This document shows, piece after piece, positions 11,731-23,502 of a DNA stretch of 64,000 nt. The translations under genes were made by a program, and so were the position numbers. The stretch comes from Schistocerca nitens (lineage: Eukaryota; Arthropoda; Insecta; Orthoptera; Acrididae), in assembly GCF_023898315.1 (NCBI RefSeq), contig NC_064616.1, positions 708,689,389 through 708,753,388 on the forward strand, given 5' to 3'. How positions within the stretch are numbered: the stretch's first letter is position 1; each line of letters opens with the position of its first letter. The notes below the pieces were generated by a model. It was not told the origin of the DNA. It saw only the letters and a program-made list of their open reading frames with translations, and did not search any database.

Positions 11731-12346
11731 TTTTCGTTTAGTAAACGTCTGTTATCTGGCAGAGACGAGTGTCTTTAGAAAATGAACGCTTGTTGAACAC
11801 CCACGGGGCTAGGTCGAGGTCTTCTCGGAAGAACTGTTCCTGCTCTGTCCTAAGGTAAAGTAAGGAAATTACGGAAGTGAGTTGTTGAAACAAACTGCAC
11901 GTGATAAGAAAGTTCCGCTAACATAGCCTATCAACATCAAGGCAGCTGTTTCAGTTTCTTTTAAAGAAATGCCAGTCTACTAATTACATGAGGCCTGTAC
12001 AATCTACGTTTTTACGATATGATACTTATTATAGTATCTGCAGCTAGGTTGAGACCATTCTTAATTCCACAGGTGGCAAACTAAAGGACGGAAAGCATTG
12101 CGTCGACTTATTCGTTTATTTCCTCTTTATGTTTTTCGTCAGTTTTCAACGTTGCGGCCCAGCAGGTACACTGGGATGCTAAAAGGGTCGGAAAACGAAG
12201 TGGTTATGGTTCCTTTCAATACCGGACTCCGTTTTTACTTGATATGAATAAGGATGACTTTCGAAAACGTAAATTAGTATCACAATATATTACACTGACG
12301 TTAAAGGTTTTCTCTGGATTCCTGCTTATGTTACCCATTTTTAAAT
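11731..12346. other. no recognisable feature
   Basis: Unassigned AT-rich sequence between a Tc1 and a SINE. No supported gene. Confidence 0.4.
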
Positions 12347-12357
12347 ACTTTACTTAT

Positions 12358-12780
12358 GCCGGCCGCGGTGGCCAAGCGGTTCTAGGCGCTTCAGTCCGGA
12401 ACCGCGCGACTGCTACGGTCGCAGGTTCGAATCCTGTCTCGGGCATGGATGTGTGTGATGTCCTTAGGTTAGTTAGGTTTAAGTAGTTCTAAGTTCTAGG
12501 GGACTGATGACCTCAGATGTTAAGTTGTGTTGCGTTTTTGCGTTTTTTGGGGGGAGGAGACCAGACAGCGAGGTCATCGGACTCATCGGATTAGGGAAGG
12601 ACGTGGAAGGAAGTCGGCCGTGTCCTTTCAAAGGAACCATCCCGGCATTTGCCTGGAGCGATTTAGGGAAATCACGGAAAACCTAAATCAGGATGGCCGG
12701 ACACGGGATTGAACCGTCGTCCTCCCGAATGCGAGAGATGTTAAGTCCCATAGTGCTCAGAACCATTCGTACCATTTTAG
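12358..12780 (+). mobile_element. SINE family A split by a SINE family B
   Basis: The family A head starts at 12358 and its tail runs to 12525. The remaining tail resumes at 12736 and ends near 12776. The interruption at 12526-12735 is a second SINE with its own target duplication. On its 3' side the host SINE abuts a Tc1 fragment at the same Tc1 position where another SINE sits at 37.6 kb. Confidence 0.9.
12526..12735 (-). mobile_element. SINE family B, nested
   Basis: A second tRNA-derived family. The reverse complement contains a B-box-like GGTTCAATCCCG, and the far end is T/G-rich. Target-site duplication AGATGTTAAGT is at 12515-12525 and 12736-12746, inside the tail of a family A SINE. 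Confidence 0.9.
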
Positions 12781-12985
12781 GGCCGAATCACTGAACACAA
12801 TGTGGCGATCCGTTGTCAGAGTGTGGGTATGGCGAATGCCCAGTGAACGTCATCTGCCGGCGTGTGTGGTGCCAACAGTAAAATTCGAAGGCGGTGGTGT
12901 TATGATGTGGTCAGGTTTTTCATAGACGGGGGCTTGCACCCCTTGTTGTTTTGCGTGGCACTATCACAGCACAGGCCTACATATG
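12781..12985 (+). mobile_element. Tc1-like fragment (same family as 37.3-38.4 kb)
   Basis: About 200 bp are nearly identical to 37780-37985, covering the region after the first catalytic Asp (WVWRMPSERHLPACVVPTV in translation, then the GGG-VM-W block). It ends abruptly near 12985. A truncated copy. Confidence 0.85.
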
Positions 12986-13259
12986 TACATATTTTAATTA
13001 GTTAATTACATGTTCCGTAGTTCATCTACCCCAATGGTATAAAAATGGAGGGTGAATTAGGATACTGATTGTATGACAGCATTTAGACATTTGCAGATCA
13101 GTAAATGATACAGTGTCTTAAATTTAATAAACATTGACATATTAGTGTTTTTCACTATTCATGTTCCAAGTGCAACAAAAATTTAACAATAAAATAAATA
13201 TCTTAGTCTCCTGTACTGTTCACGTTACCAGTGTTTAATTAAATAAAATTTATCTTGGG
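12986..13259. other. no recognisable feature
   Basis: AT-rich sequence without ORFs or repeats I recognise. Confidence 0.4.
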
Positions 13260-13273
13260 CAATAGATTCAAGA

Positions 13274-13470
13274 TCGGCCGGCCGAAGTGGCCGCGCGGTT
13301 CTGGCGCTGCAGTCTGGAACCGCGAGACCGCTACGGTCGCAGGTTCGAATCCTGCCTCGGGCGTGGATGTGTGTGATGTCCTTAGGTTAGTTAGGTTTAA
13401 CTAGTTCTAAGTTCTAGGGGACTAATGACCTCAGCAGTTGAGTCCCATAGTGCTCAGAGCCATTTGAACC
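13274..13470 (+). mobile_element. tRNA-derived SINE, family A
   Basis: Complete head and tail. The target-site duplication CAATAGATTCAAGA is at 13260-13273 and 13471-13484, perfect over 14 bp, so the insertion is fairly young. Confidence 0.95.
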
Positions 13471-13484
13471 CAATAGATTCAAGA

Positions 13485-13846
13485 AAATAAAACTACATTT
13501 ACAGCAAACTGTCGATTTCGAATCATCGTATAGAAGGGAATCAGTGATCATAAGACTATTACATAGTCGCTGACTACGGTTGTAAAGAAGCGTCACAGAC
13601 AAACAAAAATAGAACGAAGCCAAAATTAGGGTAAGGAGAGTCATGAGTGTAGCGTTCAGCAAACTCGAAAGTATAATTCTGTCAAGTCTTGGTCTTACAT
13701 TATATCAATAAATCTAAGGCAGCTGTTCGGACACCCTTTGATAATAATGGGATTGAAACGGAGTATGATAGAGAAAAGGCAGAAATACTAAACTCCTTTC
13801 GCAAAACTGTTTCACTGCGGAAGATCGTACGATGTTTCTGCCATTA
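13485..13846. other. unassigned
   Basis: Short ORFs only. Around 13640-13820 there is faint LINE-like coding character, but not enough to call. Confidence 0.3.
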
Positions 13847-14911
13847 CACACGGGTGACAAAAGTCATGGGATACCTGCTAATATCGTGTCGGACCTCCTC
13901 TTGCCCGGCATATTGCAGCAGCAGCTCGACATCGCGTGGACTCAACAAGTCGATGGAAGTTCCCTGCAGAAATATTGAGCCGTGCTGCCTCTGTAGCTGT
14001 CCATAATTATGGAAGTGTTGCCGATGCAGGATTTTGTGCACGAAATGACCTCTCAATTATGTCCCACAGATATTCTATGGGATTCATGTCAGGCGATCTG
14101 AGTGGACAAATCATTCGCTAGAACTGTCCAAGATGTTCTTCAAACCAATCGCAAAACAACTGTGGCTCCGCGAAATGACATCGTTGTTTGGGAAATAGTC
14201 TGCAAATAGTCTCTATAAATCATAACCTGCCCGCATCTCGTGGTCGTGCGGTAGCGTTCTCGCTTCCCACGCCCGGGTTCCCGGGTTCGATTCCCGGCGG
14301 GGTCAGGGATTTTCTCAGCCTCGTGATGCTGTCCTTAGGTTAGTTAGGTTTAAGTAGTTCTAAGTTCTAGGGGACTGATGACCATAGATGTTAAGTCCCA
14401 TAGTGCTCAGAGCCATTTGAACCATTAAATCATAACCATTTCCAGTCAATGATCGATTCAGTTGTCCATTCCATGTAAACACAGTCCACATTATTATGGG
14501 CTCACCAACAGATTGAACAGTGCCTTGTTGACAACTGGGTTCATGGCTTTATGGGGTCTTCGCCACACTCGAACCCTCCATCAGCTCTTCCCAACGGAAA
14601 TTGACTCTGACCTGGCCACGGTTTTCCAATCGTCTGGGATCCAACCGATACGGTCACGAGCTCAGAATATTGAATTCCCTGACGATTTCTGAAATGGAAT
14701 TATCCATGAGTCTAACTATAATTACCATTCCGCATTCAAACTCTGTTACTTCCCGTCCTGCGACCATAATCACGACAGAAACCCTTTCACATGAATCACT
14801 TAAATACAAATGATAGCTTAGCCAATTCACTGCCCTTTTATACCTTGTGTACACGATACTACAGCCATCTGTATATGTGCATATCGCTATCCCATGGCGT
14901 TCGTAACTCAA
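13847..14911 (-). mobile_element. internally deleted Tc1-like transposon with a SINE inside
   Basis: Both ends carry ATGGGATA in inverted orientation (13866-13873 on plus, near 14889-14896 on minus). The minus strand near 14785-14670 encodes a Tc1 helix-turn-helix start (MVAGREVTEFECGMV, then ISEIVREFNI). At 14130-13860 it encodes the C-terminal block PLRSPDMNPIEYLWDIIERS with the third catalytic Glu. Much of the DNA-binding linker is missing and frames are broken. A SINE with a 12-bp duplication interrupts it at 14228-14425. The right end is approximate. Confidence 0.8.
14228..14425 (+). mobile_element. SINE with a tRNA-Gly-like head and the family A tail
   Basis: The head resembles tRNA-Gly(CCC): GTGGTCGTGCGGTAGCG, CTTCCCACGC, then B box GGTTCGATTCCCGG. 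The last 100 bp are the same tail as in family A (TTAGGTTAGTTAGG to GAGCCATTTGAACC). The target-site duplication TAAATCATAACC is at 14216-14227 and 14426-14437. It is a head/tail chimera relative to family A. Confidence 0.95.
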
Positions 14912-15039
14912 TGCAAATTTTCGCATGAACTTTAAAATGTTAGTTATAGAAATAAGTAACCAGGGAACAGAAAATCAACTCTGAAATCGCTCAACAGAGG
15001 AAAGACGAAGGATATGCCGGAATATCAATGCAGTCTTAC

Positions 15040-16190
15040 GTAGAGTATGCGAAAGAACTGATTCTTCTTCTTGCAGTATTCCGTATGTCGTTGTGTCGCT
15101 GAAGGAGAGAAGCTTTCTGACTGATTAGAAAGAAAAAGCGCAGATACTTCTCGTTTTCAAGAAGGGTCATTGAACAGACGCACAAAACTATATACCTATA
15201 TCTCTGATGTCGGTCTGTTTTAGAATTTTGGAATTTGTTTTTTCTCGCGTATTATGACATTTCTGGACACCGAAAATCTCCTCTATGGAAATTAGAATGA
15301 GTCCGAAAACAACGACCATGTGAAATCCAGCTCGCTCTGCTCTTCCACGAGACCCAGAAAGCAGAAGATACCGGCGCTCCGGTAGATCCCACATCCCTTG
15401 ACTACCATAAGGCGTTCGATGCACGTCCGCACTGCCGCCTAATGAACAAAATACGAGTACGAACTATCAGGCCAACTGTGTGACTGGGCTGAAGTGTTTC
15501 TAGCAGACAGAACACAGAATGTCATTCTCAATGGAGAGAAGTCTTCAGACGTTAAAGTAACTTCCCCCGACCTACCCCAAAGGAATATCAGAGGTCCATT
15601 ACTTTTCACAACGTATGTAAATGACGTAGCAGAAATTTGGAAATTTGTTGTAAGTTCTTATTGGACCATACTGCTGAGGTCATCGGTCCCTAGGCTTACA
15701 CGACTTAATCTAACTTAAACTAACTTACGCTAAGGACATCACACAATCACACACACCCATGCCCGAGGGAGGACTCGAACCTCCGCCGCCGGGGGGAGAG
15801 GGGGGGGGGGGAGCCGCGCGAACCGTGGCAAAGCACCCAAGACCGCAGGCTATCCCGCGCGGCTGACCTGGTAGACAACGTCGGAAATTCGATGAGACTT
15901 TTCATAGCTGATGCTGTTCCATGCAGAGAAGTCGCATCTAGAAAACTGTAGCGAAGTTCTGGAAGACCTTACGAGGATCGACGCTTGGTGCAGGGAGCGA
16001 CGTTTTACCTCAACATAAACGAATGTAACGTGTTGCACATAAATAAGCAATAAGACCCACTATTATATGATTACATGATTGTAAACAGCCTCTGACATTT
16101 ATTGAACATCTAGGAGTGACTTGAAGTGAAACGACCACATAAAACTAATCACAGATAAGGCGGATGCCAGACTGAGATTCAGTGCATGAA
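15040..16190 (+). mobile_element. degenerate CR1-like LINE fragment interrupted by a SINE
   Basis: The translation follows the LINE at 39.6-41.0 kb: a PISL-type block near 15195, a decayed palm region near 15370-15420 (DYHKAFDA), then WAEVFLADRTQNVILNGE (about 15485-15545) and RGPLLFTTYVND (about 15590-15625). A SINE splits it at 15634-15863, and the frame continues with SMRLFADA near 15890-15915. Stops and shifts are numerous. Confidence 0.75.
15634..15863 (-). mobile_element. tRNA-derived SINE, family C, with a G-rich head
   Basis: On the minus strand: a tRNA-like head with AGCCGCGCGGGATAGCC, a B-box-like GGTTCGAGTCC, then a tail with TAAGCCTAGGGACCGATGACC. The host LINE is duplicated over about 12 bp (15622-15633 versus 15864-15875, diverged). 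A G-run of 12 or more lies at about 15801-15812. Confidence 0.85.
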
Positions 16191-16194
16191 CCGT

Positions 16195-17300
16195 CAGAAT
16201 GTGTAGTCTACCCACAGAGGAGGTGCACTGTGGTGGTTTTATTCATTACAGTATAGCCCAGAGACAACATTTGGACGACTCCAGACGGAGAAGAATCATC
16301 GGAAAACTGGATGAAGGACGAATCGCGCCGAGTGTAGCCCTGGAGTTTAGTAGTGCTCACAGCGTTATTTCACGTTCATGGGGACCGTTCGGAACCACAG
16401 GCACTTCTGCCTGAAGGGGAGGAGGTAGGCAGCCAAGGTGAACTTCAGCACCAGAAGACCGATACACCGCCCAACAGGCCAGAAGGGACCAACTCCAAAC
16501 AGTGGGTGAAATTTAGAAACCCAAGCATATTTAACAGGACTGGAATGCTCGCAATCTCACGCTCCACATTGAAACGGCGACTGTATGTTGGTGGTCTCTT
16601 TGCCCGACGATCAGTGCGTTGTTTTCCGTTGACAAGTAAACATTGTCAGCACCGTTTACGATGGTGCCAAAAGCATAGGAACTGGACCAATGAGGAATGG
16701 GGTTGCGTACTCTTCTGAGAAGAGAACAGATTCAGTCTGAGTAGTCATTCTGGACCTACCCTCATATGATGAGTGTTGGGAAAATGTAATGCGCCCAGGA
16801 ACAGTGTCGAACATGAGCGTTTTGGTGGTCCAGCTGTTATGGTGTGGTGAAGCACAATGTTGCATCGATGTACTGACCTCCAAATCTTCGAAAATGGTAC
16901 AAAAACCATTGAACGTTACTGTGACATTGTACTCCATCTCCATATGCGTCTTTTCAAAGGTGCATTCGACACTGACTCCATTTTTATGGAGCACAGGTGG
17001 AGGAGCTCTTGGAACGAGAGGATACTGGGCGAATGGACTGGCCTACCCATTTCCATGACTTAAATCTCATCTAGTATGTGTGAATTGATTGGGGAGACGG
17101 ACTGTAGGACGTCCTCATGCACCGCCGACCATCCAGCAGTTGTAAACAGTGCCGGTGGGGGAATGGATCGCTCTACCACAAGAACTCATTACCAACCATG
17201 TGGACAGCATGGGAGCACGTTACAGACCATCTAATGCTGTCCTTGCTGATCGCACACCGTATTAAGAACCACGTCCTGCCTTTCATAGTGACGGCCTCGC
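16195..17300 (+). mobile_element. degenerate Tc1-like transposon
   Basis: The plus strand shows the helix-turn-helix segment LDDSRRRRIIGKLDEGR (about 16270-16320), the LKRRLYVGGLFARRSVR linker (about 16567-16617), and WCQKHRNWTNEEWGCVLFSEENRF (about 16660-16735), where the first catalytic Asp of the usual FSDES motif is Glu. Later blocks are recognisable only in pieces. Ends are approximate and no terminal repeats were identified. Confidence 0.7.
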
Positions 17301-17384
17301 GAAAATGTAAGTCAAATATTAACGTCTGCTACTCAGAATTCAATTTTGATGTTTTTGTGTGGCTACTGTTGGTAAACATGTGGT

Positions 17385-17742
17385 GGGATGGCTACGAACA
17401 TTATGAATTACCTCGAAGAAAACGGTCTACTGACACTCAGTCAACGCGGATTTAGAAAATATCGTTCTTGTGAACACAACTAGCTCTTTACTTGCATGAA
17501 GTGTTGAGTGCTATTGACAAAAGATTTCAGATTGATTCCGTATCTCTGGATTTCCGGAATGCTTTCGACACTGCACCACACAAGCGGCTTGTAGTGAAAT
17601 TTCGTGCTTGTGGAATATCGTCTCATTTATGTGACTGGATTCGTGATTTCCTGTCAGAGAGGTCACATATCGTAGTAACTGACGGAAAGTCATCGAGTAA
17701 AACAGAAGTGATTTCTCTTGGTTCAATAATTTACCAACAGCC
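17385..17742 (+). mobile_element. CR1-like LINE reverse transcriptase fragment
   Basis: One frame reads VSLDFRNAFDTAPHKRL (RT motif A region, about 17537-17590) followed by CGISSHLCDWIRDFLSER. The sequence stops abruptly at about 17745, where an unrelated repeat begins. It resembles the fragments at 36.1-39.2 kb and 55.3-56.3 kb. Confidence 0.8.
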
Positions 17743-17744
17743 GT

Positions 17745-18884
17745 ATGTATTATAGAAATTTGTTTTATAAACATCTTATGTGCTACCAGTTTCGGCATTA
17801 CATTGATGCCATCTTCAGGCCCCTGTACAATGAGTAGAAAAAATGTACTATCATAAAAAATATAAGACATATGTTAACAATTGACAGGTATCATGTTAAC
17901 TATGTAAGTGGCTCAAAAAGACATATTGTATATCATTAAAACTATTTGTAACATTAGGACAAATATGCTTTTGCCTGTGTCATGCTACTGTTAATAATTT
18001 TCACTGTTTTATTCGAATACAGCATGATAGGTGAAAATATGTATACGCTATTATTGACAAATCCGTACCACACAATTGTAACAGGCCATGCAACACAACA
18101 ATCAAATGTAATGCATACAATCATATGTCAAGTGGAAGAGTTTTTTTTAATTATAGACTAATATAAATAAATAATAAAATAAATTAAAAACAAGAAAATG
18201 TGACATAACCATGTCAGAATACGTAAGTTACATATGTGTAGCCTAGGTCGTATTATGTGTGGGACGACAAATAGCTGACGCAATATTAACGATAGAAACC
18301 ATAAAAGAGTTTGTCTTAAAACCCAATTGCATTCACGAATTAAACCAATGCAATTTTACTATAAAAATCATCAAACAGCTGGTCACCGTAGGCACTTCAT
18401 TAGAACCACTATGTAAGACCACCCCGCACTGTGTTGAGTGGATTAATGCAACGACAGTAGCTGCCTCATGTAGTCATAGTTACAAAGAAGATTCCCAATA
18501 TCCGTATGTCAAAAAATGTATCTCCCTACATATAAGTCCTAAACGATTATATAGGATTATACCAAGTGGAGTCGAATGAATAAAAAGGAAAGGAAGAAAA
18601 AGAAAAATATAGGTGGCCGCCTGTAAGTCCGAACATAAACCTCAAAATGAAATGTATACCATCGCTAAGACTAAGCGTACTACCAATAACCATGTCAAAT
18701 CATTCTCAAGGTTGCATTAAGGCCGGGTGTAGTAACATTTGAGATGGCTATCGGGATTTTAAGTATATCATCCAGTGTCATCATATTCGGTCTAATGACT
18801 TTAATGAGTCGGAAACTGTCTGCATGGGTCAAAATGTCATGGTACCTAAAAACTGGTCAAAATATTTGACTAGCTAAAATCAAA
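17745..18884. other. AT-rich unclassified repeat with a hammerhead-like core
   Basis: Starts where the LINE fragment ends. The minus strand carries CTGAAGA (17818-17812), a 5-bp hairpin GGCAT/ATGCC and GAAA (17793-17790). The rest is AT-rich, with a 106-codon open frame at 18259-18579 that matches nothing I know. I cannot classify the element. Confidence 0.4.
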
Positions 18885-18889
18885 CAATA

Positions 18890-20865
18890 ACTAATAAAGG
18901 TTCTACCTGCAGCCATACAGATGGGGTTGCAGTGACTTGTCCTCTTCCACAACCCCAGACTGACTGACCTAGTCCACAATACTGCCACCAGAGGAAGTTC
19001 CAGATTGTGATGTCATGGGTTCTTCCCACCTCCCCTCCTCCCTGTCTCCCCCCTCCACCCCACCCCTACCCCATCCCCTCCCCTCCTTCACGTGGGAATT
19101 GATAGGTAAAGCTTGGTCTGTGCTGAACTGTTGGTGTGGGAGGACATATGATGGTATTTTCTTTATTTCTTCATTTTTGGGGATGTGCAGGTGTTATTCT
19201 GTTGGAAGAAGAATTCACATTACCCACCCGAAGCCCCATTTTCAACCGCCCCCACGTCCCCACTTCTTTTCTAATCACTTGCGCTCGCCTTGACTTGTTG
19301 GACCGACTAGCCTAGTTGACAATACCGTCACCAGAAGGAGCTCGAAACTGCAATGTCATGGGTCGGCTATTTATATAACAGAGTGGAATTCCAGGTGACA
19401 CTTGAGTTGGAGTCGAATGGCTTGGTTCACAATACAACCCCCTGCCCCCAATTCCCACCACCTGTGCTGTGAAAGGGCAGAGGATAGTTTTTTCTACTTA
19501 CATGGGGAAAGTGCAAGTGTTATCCTGTTGGAAGAAGAACTCACAATACCATCCTCCACCCCCCCCCCCCCCCCCGCCCAGACTAGTTTGTATGTGTGTG
19601 GAAGGACCTCTCTTTCATAATACTGCCATCGGAGATTGCTCAAAATTGTTGTGTCATGGGTTTTCCCTACTCATATATTGGCGGGAAAAGCTCACCTGTT
19701 GGTGTGGAAGGTGCAAGTTTTATCCTGTTATCCTAATTATGCACCGATCATAAAAAAATCATTATCATCTACATGCACAGCTACAGATCAAAGATATTGT
19801 AAATATCGTGACAAACCTCGTCCAAACTTCACCTAGAGATCATAAACAAACACAGTACACATCGCGAGTGACATGCTACAAGGCGTCTGGATCGGAGCTG
19901 CCCTTGAAGTAACCGACTTGTAACAGTTCATTGTGTCAGGTACTTACATTACTGCTGTGTCGACCGAATTGCCACTGAACTGATTTACAATCTCGGCAGA
20001 CTGTACAGACACTATCCTCTAACAGATATTAGCAGAAACACTGTTACTTCGCTGTGTCGAGGCCACCGACAGGCTATCCCAAGTTGCAAACACGCATTGC
20101 AAATACATCGCAGAATACTGACACGTAATTACACTGCTACAGATCATCAACATAAACGTTTATTATAAAATGGAACACTTCATGTAACACGAAAGTGTCT
20201 TTAAATTTATCCACTTTACCCTTTACACTGCAAATTTGTCATGCGATAAGCCTAAATCTGCTGTCATGTATTTTTTTCCGACATATTTCTTTCGCACGCT
20301 GTTCATAGCTTACAGGTCCAACGAAGCTACCAAATACCACTCAACATTTCCGCCACGCACCACTGCCGTAACACATAAGGATCTGCGGGAAACTATATGC
20401 CCAAGGGAGCTACTGGAGAAGCATAAGCTGGAAGGTGGTGAAGAAATTCCAAGGCCGCAGCCACTCACCCGCGAATGCCGCAAGTCTTTGCAACGTGTGA
20501 CGGGGGCCGGAGCATCGCTACACCGTAGCCGCACCACACTGTCTAGCTGGAGTCGCTTCGCGTATCTTGCGCATGTCCACTCGTATGTCTATCGTCAGGT
20601 GTGGTCATATTTGATGCAAGTATCGATGACCAACATTCCACATGGAACGTCATTCCACATCGAACATCATCTGCCACAAACCACCACACACCATCATTCA
20701 CTGCCGACCATTCAGTTTTCACTCCATTTCTTTAACGTCGGGCTTTAAACAATTGTCACCCTAAGTTTAGTCGCGAATCCTTGAACTCAGAGGTTGAGAT
20801 GCCGGAGTGGGTGGAGGCGATCCCTGACGATATCGGGGGTATGGTTTCATCGTGGAGGTAGAGCT
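18890..20865 (+). repeat. left arm of a large inverted repeat
   Basis: About 2 kb recurs in inverted orientation at 24.65-26.68 kb, with visible divergence. Corresponding landmarks include the outer end CTGCAGCCA-ACAGA at 18908 (minus-strand partner near 26655), the segment GGAGTGGGTGGAGG at about 20803 (partner near 24720), and GGTTTCATCGTGGA at about 20842 (partner near 24685). The outer half has three diverged subrepeats marked by GTTAT-CTGTTGGAAGAAGAA (about 19192, 19516 and 19715) and C-rich runs. Its 170-codon ORF at 20236-20748 is not preserved in the other arm. Confidence 0.8.
19556..19577. repeat. poly-C tract
   Basis: A run of about 17 consecutive C. The opposite strand could form a G-quadruplex. 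It lies inside a subrepeat of the left arm. Confidence 0.8.
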
Positions 20866-21780
20866 TAATCGGTAAATTATATACTCATCCTGCTTGTTCT
20901 ATATTTTTTGTAAAGTAATTATAATCAGAATTCTTTCTTAGCAGTAGGGGAGTTAAATAAATGACTGGAACGTTATACTTATTTTCATTATTCTTTCTCT
21001 CTCTCTCTACACCTGGTGTGCCGACAGTGTGTGGATCATTTGTATTGCACGCCTGTCAGCTGTTACATACAGCCTTATTGACAAAAAACAGCATTATTTA
21101 GTAGCAAAAAAACTCTATGCTTGTACTCGTTACAATAATATCAGCAGATGTTGGACGTTAACATTCTACCACGAATCCACTTCTCACATATCGTTAAAGC
21201 TACAACAAGATAATGTTATCAAGGACAAATCATTAATCAGATAATATTGGAGCCTAATACTTCTGAGACAAATGGTTGCAGAGTCTATCTACTGAGGGAT
21301 ATTTTATAAAGTCGGTTGTTCTAGGAAAAAAACGTTCTGAGACAAATATGTGGTAACTTGAGGCATGTATGCCATCATGATGGGACTCATTAAAAAAAAG
21401 CGTTTCAAAAACGTAAGTAGTCCTACATTACGATCGAGGTATATCAAGACAGGCTCATTCACTGGTTTCTACGAAGATTACTGACCACCTTCATAGCACT
21501 GATTCGCTTGTCACTGTAACACCCCGCGCGGCACCAATCGTGGTTACCACCGTACTGACATTAGCAGTGTCTAGTAAAACCCCGACACATCTGGAAAGAC
21601 GATGTTTCTGTCAATAATAGCTGCGAGAGTATAAGATGGCTCGTCTCGCAGTCTTGATTCTATAGGAGCTAACGTGGGCAGATGAGGAGATTTCAATCAT
21701 CTGGCTGAGTAACACCGATTTCCAACGTTACTGCGGCTACCATTATAGATGTTTTGTGTAATCCATTTCATTGTTAAAAT
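20866..21780. other. spacer of the inverted repeat, left part
   Basis: AT-rich, with a (TC)n microsatellite at about 20994-21008. Short ORFs only. Confidence 0.5.
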
Positions 21781-21786
21781 TACAGG

Positions 21787-22570
21787 TATACAGCACATCC
21801 TTTTATAAACCATTATAGGGCTTGGTTGTCTTTTTTTAGAGCAGAGTATCAAGGTTTTGCATCCTACCATAACCTAACAGTCCATTAAGACTACAGTCTT
21901 CCACAACATGTACACATCCAGCAAAAAATATAAGATTCATTCGAATCTGAGGAGTCATAATCAGAAAAGACGTTCGCGATCAATTCCATCGGATCCAGTA
22001 TTACTCACATTCAGTAGACAAATTGTGAAATAATCTTAGGTACACATATCCAGTAATTTTAATAGGTCTACTCGACAAACAATGTCTCCGATACGTATCA
22101 GGGAGGCATAATTTATTCTATATCGCAACCAACCAAATTCACCAAAGCAGATATGTAGCTGTTCTTTGCATACACAGATTTACTCTCACTAGAATTTTCC
22201 ATACTGATTTGCTTACGAAGAATCGGCAGTAATCTGGGTGTGGAGCATGGAACACCACATATACAGCACCTTTTCTATAAACCATTATACTTCCTGACTG
22301 TCTTTTTTTCAGTACAGTATCGAGATATTACACGCTACCATTACTTAATAATCCATTAAAACTACAGTCTTCCACGTCGTGTACACATTCAGCTAAAAGT
22401 GAAACACTTATGTATTCCAATTTTAGGAATCATAACCAGAAAAGATACCATGATCAAATAACATATTGATCTTGCATTACTCACCCTCAGGTAGATAAGC
22501 TCTAGAATTATTTTAGGGATACATATCCGAAAACTTTAGTAGATGATGGTCTAGGTCTGCACAAGAAATA
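21787..22570. repeat. two direct repeats, 473 bp apart
   Basis: A segment of about 300 bp starting TATACAGCAC at 21787 recurs from 22260 in the same orientation, with many substitutions. Shared landmarks are TATAAACCATTATA, ACTACAGTCTTCCAC and AATCAGAAAAGA/AACCAGAAAAGA. It lies in the spacer between the large inverted arms. Confidence 0.8.
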
Positions 22571-22646
22571 ACAATAAACCATAAGGATACATTTCTATAA
22601 CCGAATATCCGATCTGATTGTCAAGAATATGTGTGACTCCTTACAC

Positions 22647-22898
22647 GTCACCCATATCTACCTTAATCCCCAGAACGTTGTGTCTTAGATCTCACCAAGG
22701 CCTGTCTTAGTATTTACCACTACTCTCGCACATGTGACATCTTTTGTATGCGTATGGTAAATACAGGACGAAGTCACCCATATCTACCTTAACACCTTAG
22801 AATGTTATGTTTTAGATCTCACAACGATCTGTCTTAGTATTTACCGCTTCTCTCTCACATGTGCCATCTTTTGTATGCATATGGCAAACACAGGGTGA
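22647..22898. repeat. two-copy tandem repeat, 126-bp unit
   Basis: GTCACCCATATCTACCTTAA starts at 22647 and again at 22773. The copies remain collinear through the TTTAGATCTCAC-type and TGTCTTAGTATTTACC segments and CATCTTTTGTATG, with moderate divergence. Confidence 0.85.
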
Positions 22899-22984
22899 TG
22901 ATTATTCTTATCGATGACAGAAAACAACATCTGGGTAAAGATGGAAGTACTTTCGGACTTATAGGGTCGCTATCTTTTAACCTT

Positions 22985-23450
22985 CTAATGCGAGGGTTGG
23001 AACTTTAATAGTGGCAGCTATTTATTTACAGCTCATACAAAATAGATACGTGTTTCAAAGTTTTATTGACCTTCAAAGTAGTCACCAGCATTGTGTATAA
23101 CCCGTTGCCAGCGATGTGGAAGTCATAAGATTCTCCTAGCAGTGCCAGTTGTGTTGGCAGTTCGAGCGGCGCGGTCTATTGCCCGACGAATTTGTAGCAG
23201 TTCTGAAGCGAATGCCGTGAAGTGTTTCCTTCAGTTTAGAAATCGAAGTGAACTCACGAGGGCATAAGTCAGAGGCGTGCAGTAGGTGGTATAGGGCTTA
23301 GCAGCCCCATCAGTCAAACAAACCAGTAACAGCTTGCACTGTACGTGCCTGAGCATTGTCCTGAAAAATGATGGTCAGGTCCTGCAGAAAGTGTCATCAC
23401 TTCTGTCTCTAAGCTGGTCGTAGGTTGTGTTCCGTAAATGACCGCACAGA
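22985..23450 (-). mobile_element. mariner-type C-terminal remnant
   Basis: The minus strand can be read, with frameshifts, as a mariner-like C-terminus: a segment resembling ELLQIRRAIDRAA (about 23200-23165) and LPHRWQRVIHNAGDYFEGQ (about 23125-23070). A terminal segment containing GGTTGGAACTTTAATAG follows at 22994. No catalytic residues survive in an open frame. Confidence 0.6.
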
Positions 23451-23502
23451 TTTTATAAAGTCTCCTAACATGTTATTATGAGGAGCTTTTACATACTACT
23501 TG

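Noticed and set aside
18259-18579. 106-codon ORF as a gene
   Set aside because: AT-rich surroundings, no known domain, no promoter or splice support. It probably belongs to an unclassified repeat.
20236-20748. 170-codon ORF as a gene
   Set aside because: It lies in the left arm of the inverted repeat, and the homologous right-arm sequence does not keep the frame.
22621-22900. CRISPR-like repeat array
   Set aside because: Two 126-bp diverged tandem units without spacers in a eukaryotic context.
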